From positions 248,001 through 312,000 of the forward strand of contig NZ_JANUGQ010000003.1 in NCBI RefSeq assembly GCF_024756275.1: 64,000 nucleotides of DNA. The letters are read 5' to 3'. This document shows positions 24,104 through 31,655 of the stretch, piece by piece (within the stretch, counting starts at the first letter, position 1; every line of letters starts with the position of its first letter). Under the pieces are notes generated by a model. The model did no database searches and was not told the origin of the DNA. It was given only the letters and a program-made list of their open reading frames with translations. The DNA comes from Streptomyces pyxinae. GTDB lineage: Bacteria > Actinomycetota > Actinomycetes > Streptomycetales > Streptomycetaceae. The translations under genes and the position numbers were made by a program.

Positions 24104-24652
24104 TCAGTTCTGATGCGCCTCGTAGTGGGCGACCGCGTCGGCGGTGCGTCCGGCGCCGTACACCCGCAGGAACTCGGCGAGTTCGGGGTGGGTGGCGGCG
24201 AGGGAGTCGGCGGCGTCGATGATGTCCCCGGCGGCGGAGACCGAGCGCAGCAGTGACTGGATCTCGCGGACCACCCGGCGGACCGTCGGCGCGCCCGAGC
24301 TGGTGGTGGTCTGGCTGGTCGCGGTGAGCACCGAACCGCCCTGGGACTTCTTGATCTCGTCCATCCGGTCGGTGGCCTCGGCCGCGCTGACACTGCCGTC
24401 GGCGACCTGGCCGGCCAGCTCCTGGAGGGCCTGGACCCGCTGGACCACGGCGGGGTTGCCGATCTTCGCGCGTTGGCCGCTCATCAGCTGGGACAGCATC
24501 GGCGCCGAGAGCCCCAGTACCGCGGCGAGCCGGGCCTGGTTGAGCCCCAGGTCGTCGATGAGCCGGCGGAAGAGCGCCCCCAGCGGCTCTCCATACCAGC
24601 TGCGCTGCAGCTCTCTGGCCCTCGCCGTGGTGTCCTGCTGCGTGGCTTCCAT
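24104..24652 (-). CDS. XRE-type helix-turn-helix DNA-binding protein
   Basis: A 182-residue regulator. The helix-turn-helix spans about residues 25-60: FRRLIDDLGLNQARLAAVLGLSAPMLSQLMSGQRAKIGNP split over the recognition helix. Downstream is an Ala/Glu-rich helical region and a Thr/Ser-rich linker (GSVLTATSQTTTSS) before a C-terminal helical domain. The linker would be a natural phosphoacceptor for the adjacent kinase, but this is inference. The arrangement (regulator, then membrane Ser/Thr kinase) is conserved in Streptomyces as I recall. Its targets are unknown. Confidence 0.82.
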   Translation of the reverse strand: MEATQQDTTARARELQRSWYGEPLGALFRRLIDDLGLNQARLAAVLGLSAPMLSQLMSGQRAKIGNPAVVQRVQALQELAGQVADGSVSAAEATDRMDEIKKSQGGSVLTATSQTTTSSGAPTVRRVVREIQSLLRSVSAAGDIIDAADSLAATHPELAEFLRVYGAGRTADAVAHYEAHQN

Positions 24653-24738
24653 CGCGCCTCCCCATCGCCTCGGTTCGCTGCTGCGAACCTGCCCAGCATC
24701 CTACGGAGAGCGGTGTACGACCGGGAGTCCCAATCCCT

Positions 24739-24769
24739 TTGCCGGGCACCCCCGTCCACCCGGTACTCT
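24739..24769 (+). promoter_or_regulatory. Weak candidate tRNA-Ala promoter
   Basis: TTGCCG (24739-24744) and TACTCT (24764-24769) are spaced 19 bp, with the -10 ending 55 bases before the tRNA. The spacing is long, so this is tentative. Confidence 0.3.
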
Positions 24770-24824
24770 GGTCTCCGGCGGCCGCCGCGACGCGAGGACG
24801 TGTCCGGTGACCACCACCCGTCCA

Positions 24825-24897
24825 GGGGCCTTAGCTCAGTTGGTAGAGCGCTGTCTTTGCATGGCAGATGTCAGGGGTTCGACTCCCCTAGGCTCCA
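24825..24897 (+). tRNA. tRNA-Ala (UGC)
   Basis: A complete 73-nt cloverleaf with acceptor ggggcct/aggctcc (one G-U pair) and discriminator A. The anticodon loop TTTGCAT gives TGC at 24858-24860. The 3' CCA is not encoded. Confidence 0.98.
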
Positions 24898-24904
24898 CCT
24901 CACG

Positions 24905-24946
24905 AGAGCCCTCCTGATCTGTGGAAACGCTGATCAGGAGGGCTCT
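24905..24946 (+). terminator. tRNA-Ala terminator hairpin
   Basis: Perfect 15-bp arms (24905-24919 and 24932-24946) with a 12-base loop begin 7 bases after the tRNA. Confidence 0.87.
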
Positions 24947-25357
24947 TCGCACATCTCACGTCGGCACCGAGCCGACACGGTCGCCGGCGTCGGCATCCGG
25001 GACCGGACAGGCCCGGACCGGATGCGCGCCGTTCCGGGGCGTCGGGTCCTTCGCCACGTCCGGTGGCGGAAGAGGCGCCACCCCCGCCAGGGCGCCGCCC
25101 CGCCATGGCCCCGGCGCCGCCCTGCCGCGATCCTCAGGACCGGCCCGGCCGGGTGTTTCAAGGGTCCGGGCGTCGGGGCGCACGGGGCTGGGAGCGGCGG
25201 GGAAGGGCCTCAGCGGGGCGTTGTCCACTCTGATACGGCCGTACGGGTGGTGTTCATCTGAAGATCGGCGCGAGAACGGCGTCGGTCCGAGCAATCCCGA
25301 GATGCGTACACATCATGAGAAAGGTATGTAGATCGCCCAACCCGAAAGTGAGGGGTC
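24947..25357. other. Spacer between tRNA-Ala and the secreted hypothetical
   Basis: No gene is supported. Frames across it have no ribosome binding sites or recognisable motifs. The last 80 bases are less GC-rich (around gtacacatcatgagaaagg, near 25305) and probably hold the promoter of the following gene. Confidence 0.5.
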
Positions 25358-25870
25358 ATGGCCGCTGCCGTCAAGGTGAAGCAGTTCTGGACCGCCTTCA
25401 TCACCGCTCTCTACGCCCTGCTCTCCGTCGCCGGTCTCACCCGGACCGCTTCCGCAGCCTCCACCACTCCGGCCGCCGCGCCGGCCGCCCCCACCCCTGC
25501 CTCCGCACCGGCGGCCGAGCGCACCGCGGCGGGGGTGATCGATCCGCCGGGACGGGGCTCCGGGCCGGCGTCCGCTCAGGAGCCGCTGCCCGTCCGCGTA
25601 CCGGCCCAGCAGGGGCACGGGAAGCGGTCGGCACACACGCCGGCGCACAGGTCGGCACCGTGGTCCGGCGCCGGGACCACGCACACGGACCCGGTGGATT
25701 CGTCGTACGGGACGTACACGCCGTACGGAACGGGTCCGCTGGACCGCTCGCTGCCGCCCACCATCAAGCAGCGCATCCGGGCCGAGGCGCACGGCTCCTC
25801 GCCCTCGGTGCGCCGGGTGCCCGCCGCCACCACGCCGCTCGGCGCCGACCTGGCTCTCGCCGATGCGTAG
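25358..25870 (+). CDS. Streptomyces-type exported hypothetical protein
   Basis: A 170-residue protein. The N-terminus MAAAVKVKQFWTAFITALYA leads into a hydrophobic stretch ending LTRTASAAST, which reads as a Sec signal peptide with cleavage after ASA. The mature part is disordered and rich in Ala/Pro/Ser/Thr, ending with a short conserved-looking segment (LDRSLPPTIKQRIRAEAHG). The ATG is preceded by GTGAGGGG. I have seen similar short exported proteins only in streptomycetes and possibly under a numbered DUF, but I am not sure which. No function is proposed. Confidence 0.7.
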   Translation: MAAAVKVKQFWTAFITALYALLSVAGLTRTASAASTTPAAAPAAPTPASAPAAERTAAGVIDPPGRGSGPASAQEPLPVRVPAQQGHGKRSAHTPAHRSAPWSGAGTTHTDPVDSSYGTYTPYGTGPLDRSLPPTIKQRIRAEAHGSSPSVRRVPAATTPLGADLALADA

Positions 25871-25933
25871 AACGCCGGGGGCCCGTACGCGCCGAAACGC
25901 TGGACTCCCGGCGCCCCACCGGTACGGCTCCGC

Positions 25934-26620
25934 TCAGCGACGGTCGTCGCCGTCGGTCTCCGCGTCCGCCTGCTTCGCCTCCACCTCCGGGTCGAGCACC
26001 GCACCGCTGCCGTCGACCGAGGTCAGCGGCGTCCGCTCGGAGACCTCCGTGGCCGCCGGCGGCTCGACCAGCCAGTCGGGGTTGGCCTGCTTGTCCCACC
26101 ACTTCCAGGCCGCGAAGACCCCGCCCGCCACGACGCCCGCGATCGCGAGGCCCTTGACGAACCGCCCCGTCCGGGCCCGGCGCTCGTGCTTCCTGACAAG
26201 CTTCCGGACCTCCTTCGCCGTCACCTGCCCACGCAGCGCGGCCAGCGCGGCGGCGGACCTGGCCGCGGCCTCGGCTCCCACGGGCTGCGCGGCGGCGACC
26301 GCCTGCTCCACCCGTGGAACCGTGTAGTCGGCGGCCTGACGCGCGGCCTTACGGGTCTGGTCCACGGCACGCTGAGCGGCCTTGTCGATGTTCGGCGGAA
26401 CATGCGGGGCGACACGCGTGGCGTACTGGAGACGGGCCTGGGCGCGCGCCTGGTGCGCGGCCGCCGAGACCTTGGGCGCGAGCTTCACACGGGCCTCGTT
26501 CGTATAGTGGGCGGCCTGCTCCTTGGCTGTGCCGGCGTAAGGCGCCACCACTTCCGCGGCGTGCAGCACGCTGTCCTTCGCCGAGCCGGTCGCGGCGCGC
26601 ACGCTGTCCATGCGGGTCAC
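25934..26620 (-). CDS. DUF5324 family protein
   Basis: A 228-residue protein with the typical start MTRMDSVRAATGSAKDSVLHAAEVVAPYAG split into repeated Ala-rich helices. Residues 1-150 are almost entirely amphipathic Ala/Lys/Gln/Arg helix, resembling late-embryogenesis or phasin-like coiled helices. One membrane segment (FVKGLAIAGVVAGGVFAAW, about 156-175) follows a basic patch, then an acidic tail rich in Asp/Glu. The start has GGAGGAT upstream. The family is restricted to Streptomyces and relatives, and its function is unknown. Confidence 0.82.
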   Translation of the reverse strand: MTRMDSVRAATGSAKDSVLHAAEVVAPYAGTAKEQAAHYTNEARVKLAPKVSAAAHQARAQARLQYATRVAPHVPPNIDKAAQRAVDQTRKAARQAADYTVPRVEQAVAAAQPVGAEAAARSAAALAALRGQVTAKEVRKLVRKHERRARTGRFVKGLAIAGVVAGGVFAAWKWWDKQANPDWLVEPPAATEVSERTPLTSVDGSGAVLDPEVEAKQADAETDGDDRR

Positions 26621-27187
26621 GGGGATCCTCCTCCTCGGTGGCGGGGTCGCTAATTCGGCTTTCCGCCCTTTTCAAAATCATGCCTGCGGGTTGCGCCGTC
26701 GGCATGCGGTACCGGGCATCCGGGGCAGCGTGGCGGGGCGGGATGAGCCCGTTCGGCCCCCTGGACCGCGAGGCATCGCGGTGCGCCGACGCAGGGGCAC
26801 GATCGGCCCTGTCCGACGGACGGTCCGGTTGTTTTCCGCTCTTGCTCGTTCTTTTGTACGTTCCTTTGCTCATTTTCTTGCTTGTTTTTGCTTTTGAGTG
26901 ACATTGGGTGGACTTCGTGGTCCCGACCCCGGGCAGGTCACGCCGTTCGGCATTGGCCCCGGGGCACTGCCGTGTGTGCCGTCCGGCGTGCCTCCATCCG
27001 CCGGGCGGGGTGAATCCACCGGGCCGGCGAATCCACCGCCGTGCGCCGTGCGCGTGCCCTGTGCGTGCCGCCTTCGCGCTGCCGCGCGCCGGGGCGCTTC
27101 CGTGCGAGGATCGGAAGAGGCACAGAGGACTCGGCGTCCGGGGCCCGACCTCCTCGAACGCCGGAGCAGAGGCAAGGAAGGCACGTC
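26621..27187. other. DUF5324-ppiA divergent intergenic region
   Basis: No supported gene is seen in this 567-bp stretch. It contains a striking T-rich tract of degenerate 12-nt repeats (26836-26895), described separately. A minus-strand frame from 26904 (84 codons) covers the tract but has no ribosome binding site. Promoters for both flanking genes are expected here but were not identified. Confidence 0.5.
26836..26895. repeat. T-rich degenerate 12-nt tandem repeat
   Basis: Five 12-nt units follow one another: ccgctcttgctc, gttcttttgtac, gttcctttgctc, attttcttgctt and gtttttgctttt. The tract is strongly T-rich on the plus strand in an otherwise very GC-rich sequence. Confidence 0.65.
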
Positions 27188-27718
27188 GTGGCCGAGCAGC
27201 TATACGCCACCCTGAGGACCAACCGGGGCGACATCGAGATTCGGCTGCTGCCGAACCACGCCCCGAAGACGGTCCGCAACTTCGTCGAGCTCGCGAACGG
27301 CGAGCGGGAGTGGACGCACCCGGCGACCGGGGCCAAGACCACCGACCGGCTGTACGACGGCACGGTTTTCCACCGGGTGATCGACGGGTTCATGATCCAG
27401 GGCGGCGATCCGCTGGGCAACGGCACCGGCGGCCCCGGTTACGAGTTCGCCGACGAGTTCCACCCCGAGCTGTCGTTCAACCGCCCCTATCTGCTGGCCA
27501 TGGCCAATGCCGGCCCCAGCACCAACGGCTCCCAGTTCTTCATCACGGTCGCCCCGACCACCTGGCTGACCCGGAAGCACACCATCTTCGGCGAGGTCAC
27601 CGAGGCCGGCCAGGAGGTCGTGGACGCCATCGCCGCCACTCCGGTCAACCCGCGCACCGACCGTCCGGTCGAGGACGTGGTGATCGAGTCGGTCGAGATC
27701 GAGTCGCGGAAGAGCTGA
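27188..27718 (+). CDS. ppiA: Cyclophilin-type peptidyl-prolyl isomerase
   Basis: A 176-residue cytoplasmic cyclophilin that isomerises prolyl bonds. No signal peptide is present. The start is MAEQLYATLRTNRGDIEIRL split from the core by NHAPKTVRNFVELA. Active-site motifs FHRVIDGFMIQGGDP, MANAGPSTNGSQFFIT and LTRKHTIFGEV are complete, with the catalytic Arg in FHRV. The GTG at 27188 follows an AAGGAAGG ribosome binding site; the frame opening at 27041 is rejected. Its stop runs straight into a 16-bp tandem repeat. Confidence 0.94.
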   Translation: MAEQLYATLRTNRGDIEIRLLPNHAPKTVRNFVELANGEREWTHPATGAKTTDRLYDGTVFHRVIDGFMIQGGDPLGNGTGGPGYEFADEFHPELSFNRPYLLAMANAGPSTNGSQFFITVAPTTWLTRKHTIFGEVTEAGQEVVDAIAATPVNPRTDRPVEDVVIESVEIESRKS

Positions 27719-27798
27719 GGAGCTGAAGGGCTGAGGAGCTGAAGGGCTGAAGAGCCGAACAGCTGACAGGCGGAAGGGCTGACGGGCGGAAGGGCTGG
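27719..27798. repeat. Five tandem 16-bp repeats after ppiA
   Basis: Units at 27719-27734 and 27735-27750 are identical (ggagctgaagggctga). The next three (27751-27766, 27767-27782, 27783-27798) are degenerate copies keeping the rhythm. A half unit forms the last codons of ppiA (agagctga), so the array grew from the gene's end. The rest of the spacer to 28013 has no gene. Confidence 0.9.
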
Positions 27799-28013
27799 AC
27801 ACGGGAGGGGCCGGCTCCGGAAGGAGTGACCCCGGAAGACCCCACCGGGGCCGAGTGCGAGGGCGCTCGGCTCCGGCCCTGCCGCGCTCGGCGCCGCAAC
27901 CGCCAAGAGGGTGGTGCCCGGGGAACCTTTGCGGCCCGTCCGTCCGTAAGGATGGTCGGGGCCTCGCGCGGTAGGTGCGCGACGCCGCCACCGGGGTCGA
28001 CGAGGGGAAGCAC

Positions 28014-28877
28014 ATGGGGCAGGAGGAGCAGCCGCCGAGCTGCTATCGCCATCCGGGGACGCCCACCGGAATCCGCTGCGCCCGCTGCGAGCGGCCGATC
28101 TGCCCGGAGTGCATGATCGGGGCGTCCGTCGGGTTCCAGTGCCCGGAGTGCGTCCGGGGTGGTTCCGGCACCGGGCGAGCCGGGTCGGCCGACCCGCGCA
28201 CCCTGGCGGGCGGCCGGGTCGCGGCGGGCGATCCACAGCTGGTCACCAAGATCCTCATCGGGATCAACGCGCTGGTCTTCCTGGCCGGGTTGATCGTGCC
28301 CGGCCTCCTCGACCGTCTCGATCTGATCGGGCTCGCCTGGAGCCCGTCACTGGGCGAGGCCGTCGGTGTCGCGGACGGCGAGTGGTACCGGCTGGTGACC
28401 GCGGTCTTCCTGCACCAGGAGATCTGGCACTTCGCCCTCAACATGCTGGGGCTCTGGTGGCTCGGCGGTCCGCTGGAGGCGGCGCTCGGCAGGGTGCGGT
28501 ACCTGGCCCTCTATCTGCTCTCCGGCCTCGCGGGCAGTGCGTTCTTCTTCCTGGAGGCGGCGCCCAACGAGCCCTCGCTGGGGGCATCGGGCGCGATTTT
28601 CGGGCTGCTCGGTGCCACGGTGGTGCTGCTGCGCCGGCTCGCCCAGGACATGCGGCCGGTCCTCACCCTGCTGGTGCTCAACCTGGTGCTCACCTTCTTC
28701 TGGGAAGGCATCGCCTGGCAGGCCCATGTGGGCGGTCTGGTGGCCGGCGCGCTCATCGGGTACGGGATGGTGAACGGGCCGCGTCGGCTGCGTGGCGCCT
28801 TCCAGTGGGGAGCCTGTGGGCTGGTGGCCGCCGCCGTTCTGGTGACGGTGCTGCTGAGGACATTCGCGCTCAGCTGA
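28014..28877 (+). CDS. Rhomboid family intramembrane serine protease with zinc-binding N-terminus
   Basis: A 287-residue integral membrane protease. The N-terminal 45 residues hold a B-box-like zinc site: CYRHPGTPTGIRCARCERPICPECM and FQCPECV, eight Cys/His ligands in total. The rhomboid domain follows, with about six to seven membrane segments, the WHFALNMLGLWWLGGPLE signature, the catalytic serine in GASGAIFGLLG, and the catalytic histidine in AHVGGLVAGALIGYG. The ATG at 28014 after GAGGGG is preferred to the open frame from 27975. It sits between ppiA and crgA as in other Streptomyces. Substrates are unknown. Confidence 0.9.
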   Translation: MGQEEQPPSCYRHPGTPTGIRCARCERPICPECMIGASVGFQCPECVRGGSGTGRAGSADPRTLAGGRVAAGDPQLVTKILIGINALVFLAGLIVPGLLDRLDLIGLAWSPSLGEAVGVADGEWYRLVTAVFLHQEIWHFALNMLGLWWLGGPLEAALGRVRYLALYLLSGLAGSAFFFLEAAPNEPSLGASGAIFGLLGATVVLLRRLAQDMRPVLTLLVLNLVLTFFWEGIAWQAHVGGLVAGALIGYGMVNGPRRLRGAFQWGACGLVAAAVLVTVLLRTFALS

Positions 28878-29361
28878 GCGGAAGCTTTCCCCATGGTTGT
28901 CCACAGTACGTGGCGGAACCTGTGCCCAGGGTGCGGAAAGTTACCGCCCCTCGCCTCTGACCTGGTTCTTTACCCGATCGGACGAGGGGCGGATCGTATC
29001 TTCTGAGAGGCCGGAGACTGTCAGATGGGCGCCAATCCGACGCAGGTTATCCACAGATCGTCTGACCTTTTCCACCTCTGTGTACAACGCTGTGGATAAC
29101 CGGGGGACACGGCCTGGAGGGCGTTCGTCCGTCATCCGGCGGTCACTTTTCCCCACGGCACGCGCGAGCGGATCATCCCGGGCTGCCCGGGACGCCCGGA
29201 CACCCTGGATGGCACGGGACGCCGGGATGGCCGGGGGCGCGCCTGGACGTCGGGGCGGCCCGGGGACGCCTGATGGCTCTCCCCACGGCGAGGCCCGGGG
29301 CCCCGGCCCCCCGGCGCCGGCCCGCCCGGGGGAGATCACTTCCCCGGGGAGCGCGAGGAGC
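28878..29361. other. Rhomboid-crgA intergenic region with DnaA box trio
   Basis: No gene is seen in this 484-bp stretch between convergent genes. It holds three perfect DnaA boxes: TTGTCCACA at 28897-28905, TTATCCACA at 29047-29055, and inverted TGTGGATAA at 29091-29099. Two imperfect box-like sites lie between them (near 29067 and 29081). The distal part (29150-29340) is GC-rich and repetitive (gggacgcc/gggatgg elements). Confidence 0.85.
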
Positions 29362-29619
29362 TCACTTCCACTGGGTGGAGACGCCGAATCCGGCGGCGAT
29401 GAAGCCGAAGCCGACCACGATGTTCCAGTTGCGCAGCGACTCCAGCGGCAGCGAGCCGTCGGTGACGTAGAAGACCACGATCCAGGCCAGCCCGATGGCG
29501 AACAGCGCCAGCATCACCGGGGCGACCCAGCTGCGGCTGGAGAGCTTGATGCTGGTCGCCTGCTTCGACACCGGCGGCGGGGTGAAGTCGGCCTTCTTGC
29601 GGATACGTGACTTCGGCAC
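29362..29619 (-). CDS. crgA: Cell division protein CrgA
   Basis: An 85-residue membrane protein that in Streptomyces influences FtsZ ring formation and the timing of septation; in mycobacteria it bridges FtsZ, FtsQ, FtsI and CwsA. It starts [16 protein letters not shown], and the first membrane segment is [19 protein letters not shown]. The loop [13 protein letters not shown] and second segment [15 protein letters not shown] follow, ending TQWK. The GTG at 29619 has an AGGAGAG ribosome binding site. Longer frames reading in from upstream are not used. Confidence 0.96.
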   Translation of the reverse strand: MPKSRIRKKADFTPPPVSKQATSIKLSSRSWVAPVMLALFAIGLAWIVVFYVTDGSLPLESLRNWNIVVGFGFIAAGFGVSTQWK

Positions 29620-29758
29620 GAGGGACTCTCCTGTCGATGCGCTGCGTGACCGCGCAGGTAACTGTGGCTGGTCCGGGGCGGAAGGGCGATGGACCACTGC
29701 CTCGCCCGGGCGTCCGTTAGCGTAGTGCTTCCGTGGCAGTGAAGGAGATAAGGGTACG

Positions 29759-30529
29759 TTGAGCAATTCCGCCGACTCTCCCCGAGAGCCGGTCCGGCGC
29801 GGACGCCTGAGGCCGGTCCGGCTGCTGACCGGTGCCGTGTTCGCGCTCGCCGGGCTCATCTTCGTCACCAGTTTCAACACCGCCAAGGGCACCAACCTCC
29901 GTACGGACGACTCCCTGTTGAAGCTCTCCGACCTCATCGAGACGCGCAGCGACAAGAACGCGGGACTCGACGAGGCGACCGCCGCCATGCGTGAGCAGGT
30001 GGACGCCCTGGCCCGGCGGGACAACGGCTCCACGGAGGCGGAGGACGCCCGGCTCGGCGCCCTGGAGAAGGCCGCGGGCACGACAAAGGTGTCGGGCGAG
30101 GGCGTCACCGTGACGCTCAACGACGCCCCTCCCGGGGCCACCGCCGCACCCGGCTACCCGGAGCCCCAGGCCAATGACCTGGTCATCCACCAGCAGGATC
30201 TCCAGGCCGTGGTCAACGCCCTGTGGAAGGGCGGCGCCAAGGGCATCCGAGTCATGGACCAGCGGCTGATCTCCACCAGCGCGGTGCGCTGCGTCGGCAA
30301 CACGCTCATCCTCCAGGGGCGGGTCTACTCACCGCCCTACAAGATCACGGCGGTGGGGGACGCCGGGCGACTGCGCCGGGCCCTCGACGGCTCGGTGGCG
30401 GTCCAGAACTACCTGCTCTATGTGAAGGCGTACGGCCTCGGCTGGAAGGTCGACGAGCACGGCGCGACGACGCTGCCCGCGTACTCGGGCACGATCGACC
30501 TCCACCAGGCCCGCCCGGTCGCCCCCTAG
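29759..30529 (+). CDS. DUF881 membrane-anchored protein
   Basis: A 256-residue protein of the YlxW/DUF881 family. One membrane segment lies near the N-terminus (about residues 23-43, [20 protein letters not shown]), followed by an extracytoplasmic coiled coil (about 60-105) and the DUF881 globular domain with [54 protein letters not shown] split at its motifs, and [13 protein letters not shown]. The start is TTG at 29759, after GAAGGAG. It is divergent from crgA and upstream of a small membrane protein and pabA. In Firmicutes the family is linked to division loci; its role is not established. Confidence 0.87.
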   Translation: MSNSADSPREPVRRGRLRPVRLLTGAVFALAGLIFVTSFNTAKGTNLRTDDSLLKLSDLIETRSDKNAGLDEATAAMREQVDALARRDNGSTEAEDARLGALEKAAGTTKVSGEGVTVTLNDAPPGATAAPGYPEPQANDLVIHQQDLQAVVNALWKGGAKGIRVMDQRLISTSAVRCVGNTLILQGRVYSPPYKITAVGDAGRLRRALDGSVAVQNYLLYVKAYGLGWKVDEHGATTLPAYSGTIDLHQARPVAP

Positions 30530-30533
30530 CCCC

Positions 30534-30667
30534 GGTCGCTCCCCGGCCCCGGTCGCTCCCCGGCCCCGGCCGGTGGCCGGCCCCTGGTCGGCAGCTCCCG
30601 GTCGCTCCCCGGCCCGGTACCGGTCGTTCCCCGGCGCCCGGTCGCTCCCCGGCCCCCGGCCGGTGGC
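30534..30667. repeat. 17-bp GC-rich repeat tract after the DUF881 gene
   Basis: Two perfect tandem units (ggtcgctccccggcccc at 30534-30550 and 30551-30567) are followed by several degenerate ggtcg(c/t)tccccggc copies up to about 30667. It begins 4 bases after the stop. The rest of the spacer to 30858 has no other gene, apart from the promoter region of the next gene. Confidence 0.8.
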
Positions 30668-30858
30668 TCCGCGGGGCCCGGGCCGGGGGTCCACCGGCCC
30701 CCGGCCCGGGCCGGGGCACGAGCGCGACCAGGGGCTCGAACGCGTGCCGGGGCCGGGGTGAGGGGTTTTCCACAGGCGCCCCGCCCCGGTTGAGTCTCCC
30801 CGTACTCTGGTGCCGTAGAGACGGATGGACACATCGGACGGGAAGGACCGGCGTCGTC

Positions 30859-31020
30859 ATGTACGGCTGGATCTGGCGGCATCTGCCGGGCAACGCGTGG
30901 GCGCGGGCGGGTATTTCGCTCGTGCTGATCCTCGCGGTCGTCTATGTGCTCTTCCAGTATGTGTTCCCCTGGGCGGAGCCGCTGCTTCCGTTCAACGATG
31001 TGACGGTGGACGGCCAGTGA
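30859..31020 (+). CDS. 53-residue single-pass membrane protein
   Basis: ATG at 30859 gives MYGWIWRHLPGNAWARAGIS, then a hydrophobic segment (about residues 17-40, including LVLILAVVYVLFQYVF) and the tail PWAEPLLPFNDVTVDGQ. GGAAGGACC upstream serves as ribosome binding site. Its stop overlaps the GTG of pabA (GTGA), so translation is coupled. The coupling and membrane topology indicate a real gene. It is a conserved neighbour of pabA and the sortases in Streptomyces as I recall, with no known function. Confidence 0.83.
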   Translation: MYGWIWRHLPGNAWARAGISLVLILAVVYVLFQYVFPWAEPLLPFNDVTVDGQ

Positions 31021-31655
31021 GCGCACGCATCCTCGTCGTGGACAACTACGACAGCTTCGTCTTCAACCTCGTCCAGTATCTGTACCAGCTCGGCGCCGAG
31101 TGCGAGGTCCGGCGGAACGACGAGGTGGAGCCGGCCCACGCGCGGGACGGCTTCGACGGCGTTCTGCTCTCGCCCGGTCCCGGCACCCCTGAGCAGGCGG
31201 GCGTCTGCGTGGACATGGTGCGGCACTGTGCCGCCACCGGGGTGCCGGTCTTCGGCGTCTGTCTCGGCATGCAGTCGATGGCGGTGGCGTACGGCGGGGT
31301 GGTCGACCGCGCGCCCCAGCTGCTGCACGGCAAGACCTCGCCGGTGGTCCACGAGGGCCGGGGGGTCTTCGCCGGGCTGCCGTCGCCGTTCACCGCCACT
31401 CGGTACCACTCGCTGGCCGCCGAGCCCGATCGGCTGCCGGAGGCGCTGGAGGTCACCGCTCGTACCGAGGACGGCATCATCATGGGGTTGCGCCATCGCG
31501 AACTGGACGTGGAAGGCGTGCAGTTCCACCCCGAGTCGGTGCTGACCGAGCACGGCCACCTGATGCTCGCCAACTGGCTGGAGCGGTGCGGTGACACCGG
31601 AGCGGTCGCCCGGTCGGCAGGGCTCGCGCCGGTGGTGGGCAAGGCCGTCGCGTGA
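31017..31655 (+). CDS. pabA: Aminodeoxychorismate/anthranilate synthase glutamine amidotransferase subunit
   Basis: A 212-residue class I glutamine amidotransferase delivering ammonia to a chorismate-using partner for p-aminobenzoate (or anthranilate). It starts MSARILVVDNYDSFVFNLVQYL split by the typical YDSF motif. The oxyanion motif is LLSPGPGTPE, the nucleophile is Cys in VFGVCLGMQ, and the triad His-Glu is in VQFHPESVLTEHG. No trp or pab synthase genes adjoin it, so the choice between pabA and trpG rests on the conserved actinobacterial locus next to pknB. GTG start; its stop overlaps the sortase start. Confidence 0.93.
   Translation: MSARILVVDNYDSFVFNLVQYLYQLGAECEVRRNDEVEPAHARDGFDGVLLSPGPGTPEQAGVCVDMVRHCAATGVPVFGVCLGMQSMAVAYGGVVDRAPQLLHGKTSPVVHEGRGVFAGLPSPFTATRYHSLAAEPDRLPEALEVTARTEDGIIMGLRHRELDVEGVQFHPESVLTEHGHLMLANWLERCGDTGAVARSAGLAPVVGKAVA

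Noticed and set aside
26650..26904. 84-codon minus-strand gene with Asn/Gln repeats
   Set aside because: No ribosome binding site and no recognisable domain; kept as a repeat observation only.
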